A DNA stretch of 64,000 nt from Yoonia sp. GPGPB17 (GTDB lineage Bacteria > Pseudomonadota > Alphaproteobacteria > Rhodobacterales > Rhodobacteraceae), in contig NZ_JATACI010000002.1 in the NCBI RefSeq assembly GCF_037892195.1, forward strand, positions 2,046,001 to 2,110,000, in the 5' to 3' direction. The number at the start of each line of letters is the position of its first letter. Position 1 is the first letter of the stretch. The position numbers and the translations under genes are program-made. Below are positions 47,947 to 56,523 of this stretch, in pieces. A model generated the notes under the pieces. That model was not told the DNA's origin and did not search any database. It was given only the letters and a program-made list of their open reading frames with translations.

Positions 47947-48865
47947 TAATCACCTCGACCCGCCGATTGGCCTCGCGCCCGGCTTCTTCCAGATTGGATG
48001 CAATAGGTGCGAGATACCCCATGCCCTCGGCTTCCAATTGTCCGCGACTAACGCCGTAGTTGCTAACCAACCGCTCCAGTACCGATGCGGCCCGTCGCTT
48101 GGACAAGGCGATATTGGCATCCAGCGCGCCGGACGAGTCCGTGTGTCCCACAAGGGCGATCGTGCGCTGCGGTGCCGCCTGCAGGTAATCGGACAAGGCC
48201 TGAAGCGAGGCATATTCCCCATCGGACAGTTGCGCGGACCCGGTTTCAAAGCTCAGACCTTCGAGCACCGCGCGTCCAGTCGTTTCAAGTTGATCAGCAA
48301 ATGCTGCACCGGGCGTTGCGCCGAATGCACGCACGGGGTCCGCATCGGCCTGGGCAATTGGTGCAGGCTCTTCTGTCGGGGGTCGAACGTGGGTAACCAA
48401 GACAAAGCCAGCCTCACGTGTGCGGCTGGTCAATAGGCTGACGTATTCGGGGCCGTCCGTCCCCAGCCGTTCGGCCGCAAGAAACCGGAAATCACCAACG
48501 TTAATGCGCATTTCCGGCGGCGGCAGGGTTTCGACACCAAAACGGAAGTCAAAACCACCGCAAGCCTCGGTCTGACATTCAAAGATGATACGATAACGAT
48601 CATTGCGCAGTTGTTCACGCAAAGGGCGTACAAGTTGCAAGGTCGTCAGTGACCGGGCTGCGATCCGCCAGGCTTGTTGGGTCACGCGGCCTTCGACCAC
48701 TTTGGTGGGCATCTCACCGCGATCCCAGATATCCATCGGCAAAACATAGCTGTCATCGGCGCGTACAACTTCAGCCTGCAAGTTGGCATTGCTGGGAAAA
48801 TCCAGCGTTTGCGCCTGTGCCGCACCACACGCGACACACACCATGACAGCGCAAATGCGGATCAT
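47927..48865 (-). CDS. OmpA-family outer membrane protein
   Basis: The 312-residue protein has a signal peptide (MIRICAVMVCVACGAAQA), a beta-rich domain with two cysteines in FECQTEACGGFDF, and a C-terminal OmpA peptidoglycan-binding domain (GLSFETGSAQLSDGEYASL, TIALVGHTDSSGALDANIALSKRRAASVLERLV, ANRRVEVIITSTQN). It likely anchors to the cell wall. ATGA overlap with the AhpD-like gene makes it the last of a four-gene minus-strand operon. Confidence 0.92.
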   Translation of the reverse strand: MIRICAVMVCVACGAAQAQTLDFPSNANLQAEVVRADDSYVLPMDIWDRGEMPTKVVEGRVTQQAWRIAARSLTTLQLVRPLREQLRNDRYRIIFECQTEACGGFDFRFGVETLPPPEMRINVGDFRFLAAERLGTDGPEYVSLLTSRTREAGFVLVTHVRPPTEEPAPIAQADADPVRAFGATPGAAFADQLETTGRAVLEGLSFETGSAQLSDGEYASLQALSDYLQAAPQRTIALVGHTDSSGALDANIALSKRRAASVLERLVSNYGVSRGQLEAEGMGYLAPIASNLEEAGREANRRVEVIITSTQN

Positions 48866-49428
48866 CGGGCGAGGGCGTGGTATTCGTCGTTAGGACGCAT
48901 ATCCGTGGCCGAGGCGATACGGTTGCTCATGTTATAAAAACCCGCGACAGCGGCAATATCCCAGATATCGCGGTCCGAAAACCCGACCTGCCGCAACGCG
49001 TCACGGTCTTTTTCTTCGATCTTCGCGCTGGCGACCGTCATCTGTTCGGCAAAGTCCAACATGGCCTTCTGGCGCGCATCAAGATCAGCCACGCGCCAGT
49101 TCATCACCAGCATCTCACCAAGCTTGGGATCACCAGAAAGCTGACGCACTGCCGCCCCATGCGCGGTCAGACAGTAGTAGCATTTGTTGATGGACGACAC
49201 GACAACCGCGATCATTTCGCGTTCCAGTTTGGACAGTCCGGAATCAGCCAACATCACGTCGTTATACAGTGCGGTAAAGGCATTCAGCTTGTCGATGTCA
49301 AAGGCGTAGGCCCGCAGCACATTGGGCACCATCCCCAGCTTCTCCTGACAGATATCGAAATACTTCTGTGTTGCCTCAGGCAACGGGTCGGCCATAGGCA
49401 GATCAAGGGCGGTGGGTTGGTCGGTCAA
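48862..49428 (-). CDS. Peroxidase-related AhpD/CMD-fold protein
   Basis: A 188-residue AhpD-like protein with INKCYYCLTAHGAAVRQLSGDP (CxxC and histidine of the proton-relay motif) and NAFTALYNDVMLADSGLSKLEREMIAVVVSSI. Relatives reduce peroxides or act in thiol chemistry. The TTG at 49428 is chosen because CCGGAG lies just before it and it gives the usual N-terminus MTDQPTALDLPMADPLPEATQ. It starts four bases after the GNAT stop region begins and overlaps the OmpA start by ATGA. Confidence 0.88.
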   Translation of the reverse strand: MTDQPTALDLPMADPLPEATQKYFDICQEKLGMVPNVLRAYAFDIDKLNAFTALYNDVMLADSGLSKLEREMIAVVVSSINKCYYCLTAHGAAVRQLSGDPKLGEMLVMNWRVADLDARQKAMLDFAEQMTVASAKIEEKDRDALRQVGFSDRDIWDIAAVAGFYNMSNRIASATDMRPNDEYHALAR

Positions 49429-49432
49429 GAGA

Positions 49433-50158
49433 TCACTCCGGCAAAGTCCTGTAATGGTAGTGTCCCACAAGCGTCATGCCGAGGGAAGAGTAGAGCGCGT
49501 TTGCGCCGGTATTGGCTTGTGTCGTGACCAGGGTCAGATAGTCGGCCCCGTTGTCTTGCGCCCAAAAGGCCGCGGCCTGCGTCAGATGCCTTGCAAGACC
49601 TTGGCGTCGGAGTTTTGTGCCGATTTCAAGCGCATGGATCATGGCGCAGTCCGCCGCGATCCCGACATAGACCGTCCCAGCGGGCCGGTCATGCGACCGT
49701 CCGAGCAGAGTGGTTTTCGGTTCCCGCGCCCGATCCATCACCGCAAGCCTGCCCGCACCGATGCCGCCTTCAGCCCAAAGCTCGATCTGCGCCGCAAGAG
49801 GTGGCCAGACCTCAAAGCTTGTCACGGGCGGGGGCCGTTCAGTCGCAATCTTTGCGATTGGGGCGGCATACATATTGACCGGGTCTTTGATCACGTAGCC
49901 GCGCGCGCGCAGCAGATCATCCAACGCCGCCTCGCCTTCGCGGATCATGAAAAGAGGGACCTGCCCTGCCGCGCGCATCGCTTCTTCAGCCTGGGGGATG
50001 TCGGCATCCGTGACCAGCTGTTCTGCTGTTGCAGCACTCACCCGGCTGCTGCCACTGCCATCTATGCGAATGGTCCAGGGGCCCAGGGCCTGTTTGGCAG
50101 AGGACGGCCAAGTGCCATCAATCACGGCGTAGAGCTTTTGGGCCGTTGGGAAGGTCAT
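49433..50158 (-). CDS. GNAT-family N-acetyltransferase
   Basis: A 241-residue protein with a divergent N-terminal half and a C-terminal GNAT domain (IHALEIGTKLRRQGLARHLTQAAAFWA, DYLTLVTTQANTGANALYSSLGM). The QGLARHL segment is the acetyl-CoA loop. The substrate is unknown. Coupled by ATGA to the upstream MoCF-domain gene. Confidence 0.87.
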   Translation of the reverse strand: MTFPTAQKLYAVIDGTWPSSAKQALGPWTIRIDGSGSSRVSAATAEQLVTDADIPQAEEAMRAAGQVPLFMIREGEAALDDLLRARGYVIKDPVNMYAAPIAKIATERPPPVTSFEVWPPLAAQIELWAEGGIGAGRLAVMDRAREPKTTLLGRSHDRPAGTVYVGIAADCAMIHALEIGTKLRRQGLARHLTQAAAFWAQDNGADYLTLVTTQANTGANALYSSLGMTLVGHYHYRTLPE

Positions 50159-50877
50159 CCCGAAAACTGGGCCTCGAGCGTTGTCATGGCCACGTCCAGC
50201 AGCGCCGCATCACAGCCACGCACGACAATATTGCAGCCGTAGGTGCCGTCTTGCTGGAAGGGATAAGACCCCACGGAAAGATCCGGAAAGGCGTCGGCGA
50301 ACTTGCCCAATGGCCCGGCGATATCACCTTCGCCGATCATCAGGCGTAACGTCCGCGACAAAAGTGGCGCACCGCCGGTCAGGGTTGGCAGGATACTGGC
50401 TACCATCGCCTTGAACACGGACGGAACCCCCGCCATGACGTGGACGTTCTGCAGGCTGAACCCCGGTGCCGTGCTGACCGGGTTGTCAATCAGTGTCGCC
50501 CCGTCCGGAATCCGCGCCATGCGCAAACGGGCTTCGTTCAGTTCCAACCCCGAGCGGTCATAGTGGGCCTGTAGCAGCGCCCTTGCATCATCGCGGACGC
50601 TGATGTGCGCATCAAATGCGGCGGCGATGCAGTCGGCGGTAATGTCATCATGTGTTGGCCCGATGCCCCCACTGGTGAAGACGTGATCGTAAGCGGAGGA
50701 GAGCGCTTGGGTCGCTGTGACAATCGCGTCGCGATCATCACTGACCACGCGGACCTCTTTCAGGTCGATCCCCCGCTCGGTCAGTTGACCCGCAAGATAG
50801 TGCATGTTTGCATCCCGTGTCCGCCCAGAAAGGATTTCATCGCCTATCACAAGCATTGCGGCGGTCGGGTTAGGCAT
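50155..50877 (-). CDS. MoaB/CinA-type molybdopterin-binding domain protein
   Basis: The 240-residue protein is a stand-alone MoCF domain with AMLVIGDEILSGRTRDANMHYL, VFTSGGIGPTHDDITADCIAAAF and the extended CinA-like C-part (PDGATLIDNPVSTAPGFSL, NVHVMAGVPSVFKAM). It lacks the CinA deamidase domain. Such proteins are called competence/damage-inducible protein A but are probably nucleotide-pyrophosphatase-like. Start at MPNPTAAMLVIGDE (50877). Divergent from sfsA. Confidence 0.9.
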   Translation of the reverse strand: MPNPTAAMLVIGDEILSGRTRDANMHYLAGQLTERGIDLKEVRVVSDDRDAIVTATQALSSAYDHVFTSGGIGPTHDDITADCIAAAFDAHISVRDDARALLQAHYDRSGLELNEARLRMARIPDGATLIDNPVSTAPGFSLQNVHVMAGVPSVFKAMVASILPTLTGGAPLLSRTLRLMIGEGDIAGPLGKFADAFPDLSVGSYPFQQDGTYGCNIVVRGCDAALLDVAMTTLEAQFSG

Positions 50878-50917
50878 CGGTATTCTCCTGTCTTGCATAA
50901 GAGGTTATAGCGCCACT

Positions 50918-51619
50918 ATGGAATTTGCCACGCCTCTTGTCCCCGCCCGCCTGATCAAAAGATACAAACGCTTTCTGGCCGATGTGCGGTTGGAAGATGG
51001 GCGTGAAGTGACTGCGCATTGCGCCAACCCCGGTTCGATGATGGGCTTGGCGGAACCGGGGACAAAGGTGTGGTTAGAACCCAATAGCGACCCCAAAAAG
51101 AAGCTCAAATTCGGCTGGCGTTTGGTTGACCACGAGAATGGGCACTTTACGGGCGTCGATACGTCGGTCCCGAACCGAGCCCTCAGGGCCGCGTTGATGG
51201 GACATCATGTTCAGGGGCTGCCTGCCTATGATCTGGTGCGACCAGAGGTCAAGTACGGTGAGAACAGCCGCATTGACTTTTTGCTGAGTGGGAATGGACC
51301 TGATACCTATGTTGAAGTGAAAAGCGTGACCCTGTCTCGCCAACCGGGGTTGGCAGAGTTCCCCGATAGCGTGACCGCTCGTGGGGCCAAGCATCTGGCA
51401 GAACTTGCGCGGATGGTGGCGGGTGGACACCGTGCGATCATGTTCTACCTCGTGCAGCGCACAGATTGTGATGCCGTCACTTTGGCAAGTGACATTGACC
51501 CCGCCTACAAAGCCGCTTTTGACAGCGCAACAGCAGCGGGCGTGACCGTTCTTGCGCAATCCTGTATGATAAGTCCGGCGGCGATCACTCTTGGCCGTAC
51601 TATCCCGTTCCGACCCTAG
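50918..51619 (+). CDS. sfsA: DNA/RNA nuclease SfsA
   Basis: The 233-residue protein has the SfsA family signatures: LVPARLIKRYKRFLADVRLEDG, HCANPGSMMGLAEPG, KYGENSRIDFLL, VEVKSVTLSR and FPDSVTARGAKHL. It was first named sugar fermentation stimulation protein and has a nuclease-like (PD-D/ExK) fold. It is followed after 56 bases by map. Confidence 0.94.
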   Translation: MEFATPLVPARLIKRYKRFLADVRLEDGREVTAHCANPGSMMGLAEPGTKVWLEPNSDPKKKLKFGWRLVDHENGHFTGVDTSVPNRALRAALMGHHVQGLPAYDLVRPEVKYGENSRIDFLLSGNGPDTYVEVKSVTLSRQPGLAEFPDSVTARGAKHLAELARMVAGGHRAIMFYLVQRTDCDAVTLASDIDPAYKAAFDSATAAGVTVLAQSCMISPAAITLGRTIPFRP

Positions 51620-51675
51620 AATTTGGTGCGGGGTTAGCTTATGTCGCCTGCAACACCGCAAAAGGAACAACCCCG

Positions 51676-52485
51676 TTGGAAACGAATACCGCGCAGCTGA
51701 CCAAAGATGGCATCCGGCTTTATGAGGCAGGCGACTTTGCTGGCATGACAAAGGCGGGCGCTTTGGCCGCGCAAATCCTCGATGATATTGCAGAACATGT
51801 CTTTCCCGGCCAGACCACTGGTGAGCTGGACCGTTTGATCACACAATGGGTTGATGAGGCTGGTGCCGTATCGGCGACCATCGGCTACAAGGGCTATCAG
51901 CATGCCAGCTGTATCTCGGTAAACCATGTCGTGTGTCACGGCATCCCCGGTGATAAGAGGCTGAAGGATGGCGATATCCTGAATATTGATGTCACGGTTA
52001 TTGTGGATGGCTGGTTTGGCGACACGAGCCGCATGTATGTGGCAGGCAACCTGCCGCGGAAAGCAGAGCGTCTGATCCAAGTGACCCATGATGCCCTCAT
52101 GAAGGGGATCGAGGCTGCGAAGCCCGGCAATACCTTCGGAGATATCGGTCACGCGATCCAGCTTTATGCGGAAAGCCACCGGATGTCTGTTGTCCGTGAT
52201 TTCTGCGGGCATGGTTTGGGCCGCGTATTCCACGCCCCGCCGAACGTCCTGCACTATGGTCGCCCCGGAACGGGTGCGCGGCTTGAGGAAGGCATGTTCT
52301 TTACAATTGAACCGATGATCAATCTGGGCCGTCCTGAAACCAAGGTTTTGGCCGATGACTGGACGGCGGTCACCCGCGATAAATCTCTGTCTGCGCAGTT
52401 CGAGCATTCGATCGGGATCACTGCAGACGGGTGCGAGATATTTACGCTGTCGCCAGGGGGCAAGTTTCACCCCACATATGGCTAA
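51676..52485 (+). CDS. map: Type I methionine aminopeptidase
   Basis: A 269-residue enzyme that removes initiator methionine. All metal ligands are visible: the two aspartates of ILNIDVTVIVDGWFGDTSRM, the histidine of FCGHGLGRVFHAPP, and the glutamates of FTIEPMINLG and QFEHSIGIT. The TTG at 51676 is preferred since AAAGGAAC lies upstream and METNTAQLTKDGIRLYEAGD gives the family length. Confidence 0.95.
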   Translation: METNTAQLTKDGIRLYEAGDFAGMTKAGALAAQILDDIAEHVFPGQTTGELDRLITQWVDEAGAVSATIGYKGYQHASCISVNHVVCHGIPGDKRLKDGDILNIDVTVIVDGWFGDTSRMYVAGNLPRKAERLIQVTHDALMKGIEAAKPGNTFGDIGHAIQLYAESHRMSVVRDFCGHGLGRVFHAPPNVLHYGRPGTGARLEEGMFFTIEPMINLGRPETKVLADDWTAVTRDKSLSAQFEHSIGITADGCEIFTLSPGGKFHPTYG

Positions 52486-52533
52486 CCAACTAAATGGGGA
52501 AAATCACGCACGATTTCCCCTCTTGCGAATGAC

Positions 52534-52562
52534 TTGCAACTAGATGTGTAAACCTCTATATC
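52534..52562 (+). promoter_or_regulatory. Candidate sigma70-type promoter of the TRAP gene
   Basis: TTGCAA (52534-52539), a 17-base spacer and TATATC (52557-52562) resemble -35 and -10 boxes, 60 bases before the ATG at 52622. This is pattern evidence only. Confidence 0.35.
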
Positions 52563-52621
52563 AAATGCGTCGCTAGCGGTGACGCCTTTCCCCTGAAAAC
52601 TTGACGAAAAGGATGCACCCT

Positions 52622-53650
52622 ATGCACCTGATGAAAACTGCCGCTATGGTGGCCGCTCTTGGCCTTACTGCAACTTCTGTATCCGCGCAGGACGTCACAT
52701 TGCGCTTTCAGCACTTTGTGTCCCCGGCGAGCGCGAACCCGACCTATTTCATGCAGCCCTGGGCCGATGCGATTGAGGAACAGTCAGATGGCCGTATCAA
52801 GGTCGAGCTGTACCCCTTCATGCAGTTGGGTGGCTCTGCCCCGAACCAATTTGACCTGATACGCGATGGTGCGATTGATGGCGGCTGGGTGATTCCCGGC
52901 TATCAGCCCAACCGTTTCCCGGAAGCCGAGGCAATGGAACTGCCCTTCATGACCACAAAATCCGGTGAAGAAGCGAGCGCTGCGGCGTGGGAATTCACGC
53001 AAGAATACCTGATGGATGACTTCGCCGATGTCCATATCATTGCGGCGCATATGCACGGGCCGGGCATCGTGCACAAACGTGGCGCGGCTGTTGAAACAGT
53101 CGAAGATTTTGCCGGTTTGAAACTGCGTGGCCCGTCGCGTCCTGCGACTTTGCTGTTAGAGGAACTAGGTGCGACGCCTGTCGGCATGCCTGTGCCGCAA
53201 TTCCCTGAGGCCTTGTCGCGTGGCGTCGTTGATGGGGGCGTGATCACGTGGGAAATGTCACCATCGCTGAAGCTAGATGAACTGACGGACAGCCATACTG
53301 ACGTCGCGGGTGACCAGGCACTTTACAACCTCTACTTCATCTGGGCGATGAACAAGGATGTGTATGAAGGCATGCCGGACGACCTGCGCGCCATCATCGA
53401 CGCCAACTCTGGCATGATGGCGAGCCAATGGGCAGGCCGTGCCCATGATACCGGTGATGTGGTTGGGCGTGATCTGATGGCCGCCGATGGCAATGAGATC
53501 GCGCAACTCTCTGAGGCTGAGACGGACCGGATCAAGGCGCTCGGCGCGGATGTCACTGCAGCCTGGATCGCCGAGATGGATGCCAAGGGCTATGATGGAG
53601 CGGCACTAGTAGCCGCCGCACAAGAGGCCGTTCGCGCCGCCACAAACTGA
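52622..53650 (+). CDS. TRAP transporter substrate-binding protein (DctP type)
   Basis: The 342-residue periplasmic protein has a signal peptide (MKTAAMVAALGLTATSVSA) and the TRAP DctP fold: LRFQHFVSPASANPTYFMQPWADAIEEQSDGRIKVELYPF, the conserved arginine of LKLRGPSRPATLLLEELG, and GVVDGGVITWEMSP. It binds an organic acid for a TRAP carrier. No DctQ or DctM genes are adjacent, so it is an orphan. AAAGGA lies before the ATG at 52622; starts at 52613 and 52631 are possible. Confidence 0.92.
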   Translation: MHLMKTAAMVAALGLTATSVSAQDVTLRFQHFVSPASANPTYFMQPWADAIEEQSDGRIKVELYPFMQLGGSAPNQFDLIRDGAIDGGWVIPGYQPNRFPEAEAMELPFMTTKSGEEASAAAWEFTQEYLMDDFADVHIIAAHMHGPGIVHKRGAAVETVEDFAGLKLRGPSRPATLLLEELGATPVGMPVPQFPEALSRGVVDGGVITWEMSPSLKLDELTDSHTDVAGDQALYNLYFIWAMNKDVYEGMPDDLRAIIDANSGMMASQWAGRAHDTGDVVGRDLMAADGNEIAQLSEAETDRIKALGADVTAAWIAEMDAKGYDGAALVAAAQEAVRAATN

Positions 53651-53672
53651 TCTCACTCGAAAAACAGTGCAA

Positions 53673-53701
53673 AAGGCAGGGGTATGACTTATCCCTGCCT
53701 T
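53673..53701 (+). terminator. Hairpin after the TRAP binding-protein gene
   Basis: A 12-bp stem (AAGGCAGGGGTA with TATCCCTGCCTT, one G-U) and a 5-base loop follow the stop by 22 bases. The T-run after it is short, so it is a probable rather than canonical terminator. Confidence 0.65.
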
Positions 53702-53970
53702 AATGCGTTCTCATTTACCGGCAATATGGCGGCCATGCACAGCTTACGGTGTCCGATGTCCTGCCTGATCATTGACCGTCTTTATCGGGTTCGGGAAAGA
53801 TTGCGCCGACCAACCAGCTCAGTCTACAGAAGATCGTGCACTAAGAGGTCCTCTGAAAATACACCGTACCGCCGCCGGTCAATCTGCAAATCTCCGGAAA
53901 CATCCGTTGTGATCAAGACAACGGATCAGGCATACTTGTCCCTCATCACTTCCAAATCACGCACCATGCC
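53702..53970. other. Intergenic stretch before the O-antigen ligase gene
   Basis: Only one unsupported frame runs across it, rich in arginine and serine and without a ribosome-binding site. I see no gene or RNA. Its base composition becomes AT-richer towards the ligase gene. Confidence 0.4.
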
Positions 53971-55254
53971 ATGAAAAACACCGCACTGTTTGAACCACAA
54001 CGGCTGACAAAGACGATTTGCCCGTTTGTACTGGTTTTCATACCCATCAACATGTTTTTTTCACCTATCTTTGACTTTTTCACAGTCGAAGAACGGGGAA
54101 CAAACTGGACTGTCACACTGTCTGCATTTGTTTTTGTTCTGGCATCCATGCCGCTTCTCGCCGCATCTGTGCTGTCTCTAAAGTCACGTCGTGAAAAGCT
54201 CTTTGTGCGATGTATGGCCGTGTTTTTTCTCTATGCTTTTTCGCTAACACTATACTTGGCGAGTGATCGTTTTTATCCAGTCTATGGGCTGACATCGGCC
54301 TTGGGGGCCACCCTGGTTGGAACTGTGTTTTACGTGGCCGTAAGGGACAGTATCATCAGCCCCAGAACAGTCATTTATTCGTTGGCATGTGCCGCGGTCT
54401 TTGTCGTGATGCCACTATTGCTTATACAAATTGATATCGAACGCTTCGCTGAATTGTCGAAGGGAGTTGGTGCCGCAAACCTTCTCTATGGTTATGAAAA
54501 CCCTCGCGCTGTGGGTTGGATTTCTACTATCTGCCTTTCAATGTTGGCGGCCCATGTATCAACTCAACCAGACGAAAACAGAATTCGACCCGTATTCCTG
54601 CTACTGATCATAGTGTCTACGGCGATTTTATTCTGGAGTGGGTCAAGGGGTGGGCTGGTCGCGTTCACCGTCAGTATTGCCTTTGTATTTTCTCTCTCGA
54701 AGACCAAGAATTATAAGGGCCTTTTGTCGGCAATATCCTCGGCTTGCGTGGGTGCTGCTGTTTCATACTTTTTGTACCTACCTTCGCAGGTATTCGGCTT
54801 GTTTGGCCGCATTGGTCAAAGTCTGGAGGAAGAGAGCATTGCCGCGGCAAGCTCTGGCCGTATTGAAGTCTGGAACAAGACTATCGAATACATACTCGAG
54901 CGACCGTTCACAGGGTATGGGTTTTTACCCCACAAAAGCCTCGAAGGTTTTAATCACGGCAGCGCCCATAACATTATACTCGATTCTTGGCTTTGGTTTG
55001 GCCTGATCATCGGAACACTGTTTATACTGCTTGGGGTCTTGTTTTGGGTTACGGTCTTTACCTTTTTTCGAAAGGCGAATGATCATCGTGTTTCAGCGTT
55101 GTTTTGCGTCGTCACAACTCTGTTGGTTTACAGCATGATTTCAGGGCCCTACGCCAGAACCTTCCCTTTGCTTATTTTTGCGATCGCGTCGGGCGTTCTT
55201 CTGGGTCTTCGATCTTCAAAGGGCAACGCACCGCAACTGAGGCCGGACTCTTAG
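53971..55254 (+). CDS. O-antigen ligase/polymerase-family membrane protein
   Basis: A 427-residue protein with about ten to twelve membrane helices. The Wzy_C region (LFWSGSRGGLVAFTVSIAFV) is followed by a periplasmic loop with SSGRIEVWNKTIEYILERPFTGYGF and AHNIILDSWLWFGL. The histidine in the loop and the arginine in SRGG are typical. Members join O-antigen to lipid A core or polymerise polysaccharide. The DNA is visibly AT-richer than neighbours and the gene has no polysaccharide genes around it, so it may have been acquired. It overlaps the polyprenyl synthase gene by four bases tail to tail. Confidence 0.85.
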   Translation: MKNTALFEPQRLTKTICPFVLVFIPINMFFSPIFDFFTVEERGTNWTVTLSAFVFVLASMPLLAASVLSLKSRREKLFVRCMAVFFLYAFSLTLYLASDRFYPVYGLTSALGATLVGTVFYVAVRDSIISPRTVIYSLACAAVFVVMPLLLIQIDIERFAELSKGVGAANLLYGYENPRAVGWISTICLSMLAAHVSTQPDENRIRPVFLLLIIVSTAILFWSGSRGGLVAFTVSIAFVFSLSKTKNYKGLLSAISSACVGAAVSYFLYLPSQVFGLFGRIGQSLEEESIAAASSGRIEVWNKTIEYILERPFTGYGFLPHKSLEGFNHGSAHNIILDSWLWFGLIIGTLFILLGVLFWVTVFTFFRKANDHRVSALFCVVTTLLVYSMISGPYARTFPLLIFAIASGVLLGLRSSKGNAPQLRPDS

Positions 55255-56249
55255 GTAATCCGCGCAACCACATAATCAGCCAAATCTACCAGCATTTTCT
55301 TCAGGGGTTGGTCAGGGATCGTATCCAAGGCTGTTTTCGCCTTTTCGGCCCATGCCAATGCATCCTGCCGTGTCGCTTCCATCGTGTTGTGTTTGGCAAG
55401 AAGGGTGATGGCATAATCAAGGTCGCCCTCCTCCTGTTTGCCCTTCTCAATGGTACGCACCCAAAAGGCCCGTTCTTCTGCATCAGCCGCAGCCACGGCG
55501 CGGATCACAGGCAAGGTCAGTTTGCGCTCGCGGAAATCATCGCCGACGTTTTTGCCTGTGGCTTTCGTCCCGCCATAGTCGAGCAGGTCATCAACGATCT
55601 GGAATGAGACGCCCAAAGCATCGCCATAATCATAAAGCGCCTGTTTGGTAGCGGCGTTTTGCCCCGCAATCTCACCACCGACTTCCATAGCAGCCGAGAA
55701 CAGCGCTGCTGTTTTGCCACGCACCACTTGCAGATAGATATCTTCGGTCGTTGCCAAATCGCTGGCGGCGGTAAGTTGCAAGACTTCGCCTTCGGCGATA
55801 GTCGCTGCCGCATTTGCCAGAATATCGAGCACACGCATCGAACCGGTTTCGACCATCAGCTGAAACGAGCGCGCGAACAGATAGTCGCCTACCAGCACAC
55901 TTGATGTATTGTCCCACAGCAGGTTTGCCGTAGGCCGGCCGCGGCGCTGGCTGCTTTCATCGACCACATCATCATGCAGCAACGTCGCAGTGTGAATGAA
56001 CTCTACCGTCGCTGCTAAATGCACATGATACGGGCCATCGTAGCCACACATCCGCGCCGCAGCCAACGTCAGCATCGGGCGCAGCCGTTTACCCCCTGCC
56101 TCAACCAGATGCGCGGTGACTTCGGGGATGCGCGGGGCGTGTTCTGACGCCATCCGCTCGCGGATCAGCCTATTCACAGCTGCCAAATCATCGGCCAGCG
56201 CCGCTGCCAGTTGTTCATGTGGTTTGGTGGCCGCGTGGTCAAGGCTCAT
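55251..56249 (-). CDS. Long-chain polyprenyl diphosphate synthase
   Basis: The trans-prenyltransferase of about 332 residues has the two aspartate-rich motifs: LLHDDVVDESSQRRGRP near residue 80 (DDxxD) and FQIVDDLLDYGGT near 205. EAGGKRLRPMLTLAAARM and GKTAALFSAA also fit. It likely makes the decaprenyl chain for ubiquinone-10, as is usual in this class (ispB/ddsA-like). ATG 56249 (MSLDHAATKPHEQ) fits the family; ATGs at 56264 and 56276 are alternatives. An intact GCCGGC lies at 55934. Confidence 0.93.
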   Translation of the reverse strand: MSLDHAATKPHEQLAAALADDLAAVNRLIRERMASEHAPRIPEVTAHLVEAGGKRLRPMLTLAAARMCGYDGPYHVHLAATVEFIHTATLLHDDVVDESSQRRGRPTANLLWDNTSSVLVGDYLFARSFQLMVETGSMRVLDILANAAATIAEGEVLQLTAASDLATTEDIYLQVVRGKTAALFSAAMEVGGEIAGQNAATKQALYDYGDALGVSFQIVDDLLDYGGTKATGKNVGDDFRERKLTLPVIRAVAAADAEERAFWVRTIEKGKQEEGDLDYAITLLAKHNTMEATRQDALAWAEKAKTALDTIPDQPLKKMLVDLADYVVARIT

Positions 56250-56304
56250 GCAAGTTTCCGTCATGTGAATAGACATCCGCAAAAGGGCGTCTTAGGTCTT
56301 GGAT

Positions 56305-56523
56305 ATGAAAGAGCTTTTGCGCACCAATGACCCGACCGTCCTTGCCTTTGCAACCGCCCTGTTGGACAGCGAGGGTATAGACTGGTTCGCCTTTGACGTA
56401 AATATGAGCGTGCTGGAAGGCAGCATCGGGATTATGCCGCGCCGCCTTATGGTGCTGGACCGTGATTTGTTCATGGCAGAGGCCGTGATGCGCGATGGCG
56501 AGATTGATTTGGGCCGTGACTGA
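56305..56523 (+). CDS. DUF2007-family small protein
   Basis: A 72-residue protein with MKELLRTNDPTVLAFATALLDSEGIDWF and the following VLEGSIGIMPRRLMVLDRDL, matching the DUF2007 fold. Its function is unknown. The ATG at 56305 gives the family N-terminus. The GTG start of the next gene lies inside its end, so the two are coupled. Confidence 0.85.
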   Translation: MKELLRTNDPTVLAFATALLDSEGIDWFAFDVNMSVLEGSIGIMPRRLMVLDRDLFMAEAVMRDGEIDLGRD

